Below are positions 57,667 through 64,000 of a DNA stretch of 64,000 nt, in pieces. The translations under genes and the position numbers were made by a program. Below the pieces are notes generated by a model that was not told the origin of the DNA, ran no database searches, and saw only the letters and a list, made by a program, of their open reading frames with translations. The number at the start of each line of letters is the position of its first letter. The first letter of the stretch is position 1. The DNA comes from Bilabrum cf. latius (taxonomy: Eukaryota > Bigyra: Bicosoecida > Bigyra > Bicosoecida), in NCBI GenBank assembly GCA_965178125.1, contig OZ237737.1:1178001-1242000 (forward strand), in the 5' to 3' direction.

Positions 57667-60600
57667 TCACCCGCGCGAGCCTGAGCCAGACCCCGTGCGG
57701 CCGGCCCTCAGAGCTGCGAGCGACTGCGAACCGTCTCCACCCACCAGGCTCCTCCCGGAGCCCGTGGACCCACCCCCGTCTCCAGACGCTCCTGCCTGCG
57801 TCGAAGTTGGCGCAAAGACGCTGCGTCGAGACCGGCGCTGTCCCCTTCTTCCCATGGGGTTCCTGGACATGCCGCCCGCCGCAGCGGCAGCCGCCGCCTC
57901 GATCGACGACTGCGGCTTGGACTGCCGGTTGACCTCCGCCGTGTCTGCCTCCTTCCTCGCCTCCTTGGCCTGGTCGGTCAGCGAGCGCACCTGCTGCTGC
58001 AGCGTGCGGTACTGGTCCCTGAAGATCGACCACTGCTCCTTGTCCGGCGGCGTGGCCATACCATCCATGGCCTCCTCGGCGTCAAGCGAATCGGCCAGCA
58101 GATTGCGTTGGGAAGCCCTCGCAAAGACCGGGTTGGTCTGCTACTCGATCACGCCCACGATCTGATCCTCTTCGGTCGGCAGGCCAGACTCCACATCGCC
58201 GCTCTTGCCGGGCCGACGGGCCCCCATCCCGGACCCGCGACGAGCCTTCTTCCCCGCCTTGGCTAGTTTTGCGTTCTCAGCCTCCGAAGCCGACGCACAG
58301 AGTGTGTAGATGTCGTACGCAAATACCGCGAAGAAGTAGATCAGCGTGCCGAAAATGACCACGAGGGTCAGCGCGATGAGAGTGTCCCTGTACCCAGCAT
58401 AGTACTCACCCGTCTCGTCCGTGTTAAGCTGGCCCGAGCTGAACATAATGCCGCTCAGGTTAACCAGCACGGCAGATCCCAGCAGAACGGACTCGATGGT
58501 ATTGTAGTTGATGGCGGCCCCCATCACTGTGCCACCGAACTGCACGAGCAGGTTGGGTGACTCGGTCAGCCTCTGGAAGCCCTGTCCGTACGTGGCCCGC
58601 TTCCTGCCCTTCTGCACCACCGACTTGATGGTGGCTGCCAGCTTGGAGTGGGGCGAGCTGGGGTCGAATGACAGCCGCTTGTGCTGCCTGAGCGTGTCCT
58701 CCATCTCGTCCGGTGACATGAAGGGATGCACCCTAGTCTGAGCCGCGAAGGCCGTAAACATGACCAGAAGGCTCATGGACAGCTGCATCACCGGGTTGCG
58801 CACGAACAGCAGTGACGTCAGCGCGAAGAAGAACTTGCGAGCAATCAGCGCCAGCATCCAGTAGATGCGGTAACCGATGGGCTTGAATGCGAAGTACATC
58901 TTTGAGTACCTCCTGCGGACCGTGTACGCGTTGGGGTTCGTCACGGTGTCTTCGCCCTGCTTCATTGCGCGCAGCAGCTGGTCCTCCATGACGAGGTCGT
59001 GGTTGGTGTACAGCACGTAGAACACGATCGCAGGGAAACCCAAGCCGTAGACCAGCAGCGTGACGATGGCAGGACCCAGAAGGGTCCGATGGATGCCACC
59101 AGGCTTGGAGCACGGCTCGAACACCACCTGTAGGTACAGCCGCCCGTCTGCGTATGATAGATCAGAAATGAAGAAGAGACCAAAATTGGAGAGGCTGTAC
59201 AGCCGAAGACAGGCAAAACACGCTGGGATCCACCGAGACGAGCTCACCTGGCGGAGTAGTAGGCTGCGATGATGTGAGGATGAAGGAAAGACAACACGTT
59301 TACAAGTAACGTAGCCAAGTAAATCCAATAAAAACAAAAGAAAAAGAAAGATGAAGAAGAAATAAGTGCACAAAGGTGCACCGTGGTGACCCGGGGGTGC
59401 AGCATCGAAGCATCGTAAAAGGCTAGACTCAAAGCGACTCACTTGGCAGTTGAGGACATCAAAGGACGTCCGAGAGAGAATGAGATACAAGATGTACCCG
59501 CCAACCAGGAACATAGAGACGCACCTATTCAGGTGCTGGCCAAACCACGCCTCCGTCCGTGTCTTGCGCTTGATGCACCAATCATATGCCGAAATGCTGA
59601 CATACACGAGGGTTAGGCACAGCAACCCAGCCACCGGCAGCATCATGATGAACATCCACTTGGACATGTAGCTAAGATCGGGCACGGTGCACTCGGGCGC
59701 GGTGATCTCGATGTTGAGGTTGAAGGCGGACAGGATGTGAAGAATATCCTGCAGCACGGGCGGCCACGGCACTCTGGCCATGGTGTACAAAGAAAGTACC
59801 TGAAAGTAGTCCATGCCGAGCGTTGTGAGAACCAGGTTGATGTTGTACTTGGCCAGGAAGAAGACGAACCCCACGCCACAGATCATGATGATGATGAATA
59901 CTGCGATCAGGATCCACGGGTTGTCGGGGCACTCCACGCATTCCCCGGCGCGGCGGTAATAGCCCTCGTCACACGCATTGCACCGCCACTCTGGACCGAC
60001 ACTTCGGTAGCCCGTGGCGCAGAAGTTGTCCCCGGTGCACGCCCATATAGGGTCGCAAGGCACGACGCACTGCGCACGGTCTGGGATCCTGAACAGCTCG
60101 GGGCACTCTGAGAGCTGGTCCGTTTCGTTGAGGTTGTACCAGCCCTCCTGAGGCCTTGGCTGATGGAAGAGCACGTTGCGGTACTTGAGCTGCCAAGGCC
60201 CATCGTCGTCATCGAGGTCGATGGTGAGGTAGCGCGGGTCCTGAAGGGACGCGCCGAGGCTGCGAGCGTTCTCGGGGGACCGAAGCTCGTCCTCAGCTTC
60301 TTGTCCTTCACCGCCCTCACCCTCCTGCAGCATCCTCCTCTGCTCGTTCTCCTCCTCAAACTGAGCCTGCAGCAGCTCGATCTGCTCCCGCAGGCCGATG
60401 ATCTCCACCTCGCGGCTCGCGATAAGATCGGCATGAAGCTGGGGCACTAAGCGCGTGTGGCCATTGCAGTCGGCGCCTCTAGGGCAGGGCAGGCACAGCT
60501 CCGAAGGGTCGGCGAAGAACCCTCGGTCGCAGGCAAAGAGCAAAATGTCTTCGGACGTACCGTTCTGCCCAGCTGCTGACACTTCGATCGCCTTGTAGCC

Positions 60601-63600
60601 CACGGGCAGCTCTGGAATAAGGCAAGACACAGTGGGACGGAAGCCGACCGCCCCGTCTCCCCTCCGGATGGTTTCACGGGCGCGAATCGTGGTGTTGGGC
60701 AGGCACGACTGCCCGTCGATGCGGAGCTCCAGCCGCCTCTCCTCTGGGGTCCAACCCTGTCGGTCCGCATCTTCATCGGAACCGAAATTGCGGCCCAGGA
60801 AACGAGCCGAGTACTGGTCCTCCATGCGCGCTAGCAGGCCGTCCTCGTCCACCAGCTCGCCCGTGACCTCGAGACCAGACGGATCCGCACCGTCGATCTG
60901 GGGCGGGTTGTAGTCCCACTGAGCGTAATTGGGGCTGGTGCGGTTGGCACCGTTCACCTCCACGACTGTAAGCCGCACAGCACGCTCTCTTCCAATACCA
61001 GGTGCCGAGTCAAACACGATCGACTCCATGTCCTGCTGCCGGATGTCGATGCGGGGGTCTCGTCGGGGATAGCACCCGGACACGCGCGGATCGTTCGGGA
61101 ACAGCCCATCCACTGTGCTTGCGCTTGTGATGCAGTCTTTCCAGAAATCCACACGGAGCCACACGATGGGCAGGAAAGGAGCCACGGCCAGCGGGACGCC
61201 CTGCCCCGTCGAGAGCTGCTCGGCTGCAGCCTCGGCCTCGGCGCCCTGCAGTGGTGGAGGCGGAAGGTTATCGGCGAAGATCGTCACCACATCACCACCG
61301 TCAGTCGACCCTCGGTTGGGCCGCATCCCGCCGTCTTGGATCCAGGGCGAGTTGTACACGAAGGAGGGCAGCAGGTCCACGCCAGGGGGCAGCGTCGTGC
61401 GGTTTCCCAGCGATGCCTGGTCGCCTTGCTGCAGGTTACCTGCCACGAAGAGCCGGATGTCGCGGGTACCCGCCCCGATGGGCACGGTGAACATGACTTC
61501 GTCGTGCCACCAGTGCAGGATGGATGAAGCGGCGATCTCTCCCTCGCCCAGGAAAGACTCCCTGTTGTCGCAGATGGGCACTCGCGACGGGCGCAAGCGG
61601 TAGGTGTGGGACAGGAACACGCACAGAGCGCTGGGTCCGGCCGCAGAGCCAAAGGGCCTGCCAAAGTTCCTCCCAAGAATCCGTACGGCGAATCCACCCG
61701 TTGTGTTGCCATGCAGAGGCACTCGGCTGGCAGGCGTAGTGGCAGACTCCCACCCAGACAGCAGCAGCCCCTCCCGGCCCATGATGGCAGTGGACAGCCC
61801 GGGGATCGGCTGGTAAAGCTCTAGACCCGAGACGACGGGAGGATCATAGGAAGCGGCGCCAGCCGATATCACGTAAGGGGCATTGCCTATCTTGATGCGA
61901 ACGTCAATGACCTTGCCCATACCCTCCGGTAGGACGCACTCGAGCTCCTCGTGGGAGACCCAGAGCACGGCCCCGCAGCTAACCCAGGCAGACCCAGCCC
62001 CCGTGAACGAGCGCATCTCGATGATCCGATCCCTGAACATGGGGCCCCCGTCGGGAGCCCGCAGCGAGGCCGAGCCACCTCCCGAGCCGCCGCCGGTGCC
62101 TGTTCCGCTACCGGTCCCGTTCACAACAGTCACGTTGCCGTCTCCTCCGGAGCCGCCATCGCCGCTCTCTTGAAGCACCACGAGCGGTCCTCCAGGAAAC
62201 CCGCCGGATCCGTCTGCGGCGCCAAGGTTGGAGCCGAAGATCTTGATCCTTGCGTTTCCTTCGGTTGGTAGACCCGTGGCAGCGACCTTCGGGGCCACGT
62301 CAGTGATGCTAGCGGAATCGTACGATGCCCGGAGGAACCGCGCACCCGGTCCGGATAAGCTCGGCAGCTGCCCGGCAACGTCCACGTCCACTCGAAGCAT
62401 GGCCCCGTGCCCTGCCGGCAGCCTCACCTCGATAAACTGATGGCTGCGAGCCAGCACTCCGGGCTGCGTGACCAGAGAAGGCGGCGCAAGCGGAGCACCG
62501 TTGCCATCGCAGCTTCGGATCTGGTCGTGGGCCCCAAACAGGATCACAGGGCAAAGGCCCAGGTTGTTTCCCACGATTCGCAGAACACCACCTATGGTGG
62601 GCAAACCAGCGCCCTCCACAGAGGCAACCTCGGTGGCGACCGGCCGCCCCGCGTCTTGGGCAATGCCGCCGGTGCCCTAACCGGAGGACGGGCCGCCCAG
62701 CAATTCTGCTCGGAGGATCGAGGGCGGGCTGTACTGGATCGAGCCGCCCACTCTAGATCGCTTCCAGTCAGTTCCAGTCCACGTCTGCACGGTCACAGGC
62801 ACCGCAGAGCCCTCCCCCTCTGGCAGACGGCACCGCAGGGATACGGTGCCGGTGGTGGTGGCAAGAGCCGCGGTGGCAGGGTCATCCACGCCGCCGTCCG
62901 ACTCTCCGTTGAACAAGGATGCCCCGTTGGCGCTGTACAGGCGGCAGACCCTCTCACGACCGGCCCTCCCCACCAGCACCGCCACTCGCTCGCCCACGTT
63001 AAGGTTCTCCACCTCCATGGTGATGTCCTCGCCGCCAATGGTGGGGACTTCAGCCGGAGCGTTCAGCTCGGAAATGTCCGGAGCCACGGACTGGAAGATG
63101 AGTCGCTCGCTAAGCTGCACCAGGGCCGCTGGGTTTGGGCCTCCCGTAGCTCCGGGATCGACGTACTGAAGAGAGTTGATCTGCACCTACACCCCGCCCT
63201 CTGGTGCAGTGGTCAGCAGCACGATTTCGTCGTCCGTCCACGAAATCACCTGCAGGGTGGCCTGCTCCGGAAGAGAGATCGACTCGAACTGGCGGAAAGT
63301 GAGGAAGATGCTCGGAGCAATCGGTGGTTCGAACGTCCCGAAATTTTGCCCATAGAGGGTCAACACACGAAGCCCGCAGTAATTGTTCGCTCCAGAAGGC
63401 TCTGGGCAGCCGAGGGAGGATGTGTTCGCGATGAAGCTTAGCTCCCCAGGGCGCGAGGGCGAGTTTAGTGCCAGGTAGTCCAGCCTCGGGTCGTGGTAGT
63501 CGAACAAGGACCCCGCACCATCCGTGATGGGGTCGCTGAACACAGCCACGTCAGCTGCTCGGTCCAGGGCCACGCCTCGGGGGTAGGCTGCGATCCTCAC

Positions 63601-64000
63601 CGCGCGGTCCAGACCATGACTCGCCGGGAGATCAAACACGACCTGGTGCCTGCCATCCTCTAGGATCCGCGTGGATCGTGGCTGGATGAGGGCACCCTGG
63701 GACGAGTAGTCGGCCGGGTTGCCGAAGGCCACAGCCACATCGGAGGCCGCATGGAGCAGGCCGAAATCTCGTCCCACTACCGTGACTGTGGATGGGTCCG
63801 TCACAGTGTCTGGGAACCAAGACGCGGGCGAGAGGGACTCCACGCTGGGCCGCGCGTACGACACGGACCCAACGCCTACATCCGAGGGGAGACTGCTCTG
63901 CTCTGCCACCGTCACAACAAACACGAGGTCCCTGCCGACTCCAGGCACCATAGTCGCTCGGATTTCCGTGTGGGAGACTAGCTCAATGTCAGTGGCCTCG
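57667..64000 (-). CDS. Receptor-like protein C, paralogue of A (5' end off window)
   Basis: Visible exons: 64000-59443, 59263-59248 (16 nt), 59147-57667; about 2,018 codons, TGA stop at 57667-57669. Order: IPT/TIG repeats (64.0-60.6 kb), Cys-rich stalk with a coiled-coil insert (about 60440-60330, EIIGLREQIELLQAQ), further CxxC motifs, then a multipass module beginning WILIAVFIIIMICGVGFVFF. Within it ILSAFNLNIEITAPEC matches ILSAFNLNLEITAPEC of receptor A, proving common descent. Three TAGs: 63187, 62677 and 58141. The last lies in the cytoplasmic tail just before QTNPVFARAQ-like sequence, which aligns with AQTNPMFLKAQ of A, so homology resumes immediately after the TAG. The tail ends in an Arg/Gly/Ser-rich segment. 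Confidence 0.88.
59248..59263 (-). other. 16-nt micro-exon of receptor C
   Basis: Intron 59442-59264 (GTGAGT...CGCAG, 179 nt) and intron 59247-59148 (GTGAGC...CGCAG, 100 nt) flank the exon CCTACTACTCCGCCAG. Splicing gives LNCQPTTPPDGRLYLQ then VVFEPC, which aligns with FNCNPTDPAELNPDGSEKLY then DDVFEPC of receptor A. A single intron over the whole interval is 295 nt and breaks the frame; retaining the second intron meets a TGA. The micro-exon is therefore needed. Confidence 0.85.
60560..64000 (-). repeat. IPT/TIG repeats of receptor C
   Basis: Tandem units with landmarks VVGRDFGL, LYGQNFGT, IVGNNLGL, IFGSNLGA, ILGRNFGR and FLGRNFGS, each followed by C-x-[LV]-P-x-G-x-G motifs. TAGs at 63187 and 62677 lie between units. 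The array continues off the right edge. Confidence 0.82.

Noticed and set aside
1-64000. Stop-codon readthrough or selenocysteine/pyrrolysine-type recoding instead of reassignment
   Set aside because: Up to 31 TAGs in one gene and TAGs in all nine genes are incompatible with occasional recoding. Selenocysteine uses UGA, and the GPX active site is a normal Cys codon.
1-64000. UAG = Leu or Tyr or Trp
   Set aside because: Leu is known for UAG in some organisms and fits a few sites, but the repeat columns (T/S, K/E/A, E/T, His) are polar. Tyr would suit one Cys-rich site (24439) only, and Trp only one reading of the GH31 site. Not formally excluded.
1-64000. A suppressor tRNA gene with CUA anticodon in the window
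   Set aside because: I looked for A/B-box-like sequences in the intergenic regions and saw none; it is presumably elsewhere in the genome.

Overview
The window comes from the nuclear genome of a unicellular eukaryote. It is GC-rich and has spliceosomal introns of about 60-185 nt with GTGAG/GTAAG donors and CAG acceptors. It carries eukaryote-only housekeeping genes (SMC6, TELO2/Tel2) and very large multidomain surface proteins of a type I associate with protists such as stramenopiles. That placement is a weak inference; nothing here fixes the species.

The main observation is that TAG is not a stop codon. Every gene that looks shattered into adjacent ORFs becomes one continuous, homologous protein when TAG is read as an amino acid. 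By hand I count 76 in-frame TAGs in nine genes (about 19,400 codons). The eight gene ends inside the window use TGA (six) or TAA (two), never TAG. Internal-repeat and homologue columns put TAG at polar positions (T/S, K/E/A, E/T, His, D/N/S, and the D-Q-S-[FY] start of a cadherin repeat). This fits UAG = glutamine best; the residue is an inference, the sense reading is not.

Layout, left to right. (1) <1-14871, minus: giant receptor A with signal peptide, C-type lectin domain, Cys-rich repeats, cadherin repeats, IPT/TIG repeats, Cys-rich stalk, multipass membrane module and tail; eleven exons, C-terminus off the left edge. (2) 15720-19784, plus: TELO2. (3) 20020-20763, minus: Cys-type glutathione peroxidase. 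(4) 21179-33054, plus: giant single-pass protein D with RCC1-like blades, cadherin-like repeats, Cys-rich segments, an unrecognised repeat of about 128 residues, one TM helix and a Ser/Arg-rich tail. (5) 33491-38821, plus: SMC6. (6) 38919-39683, minus: small unknown coiled-coil protein. (7) 39804-42856, plus: secreted GH31 glycosidase. (8) 43748-57222, plus: giant receptor B with a Gly-rich N-terminus, a long IPT/TIG array, a fibronectin-III-like segment, a Cys-rich stalk, a multipass module and tail; it has 31 TAG codons. (9) 57667->64000, minus: receptor C, a paralogue of A, with its N-terminus off the right edge.

Receptors A, B and C share an architecture of extracellular IPT/TIG array, Cys-rich stalk, multipass membrane module and cytoplasmic tail, and are probably cell-surface adhesion or recognition proteins. 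D is a separate giant surface protein. The housekeeping genes between them are compact and arranged in divergent or convergent pairs. Two micro-exons (14 and 16 nt) are required to keep A and C in frame. I found no tRNA, rRNA, transposon or CRISPR array.
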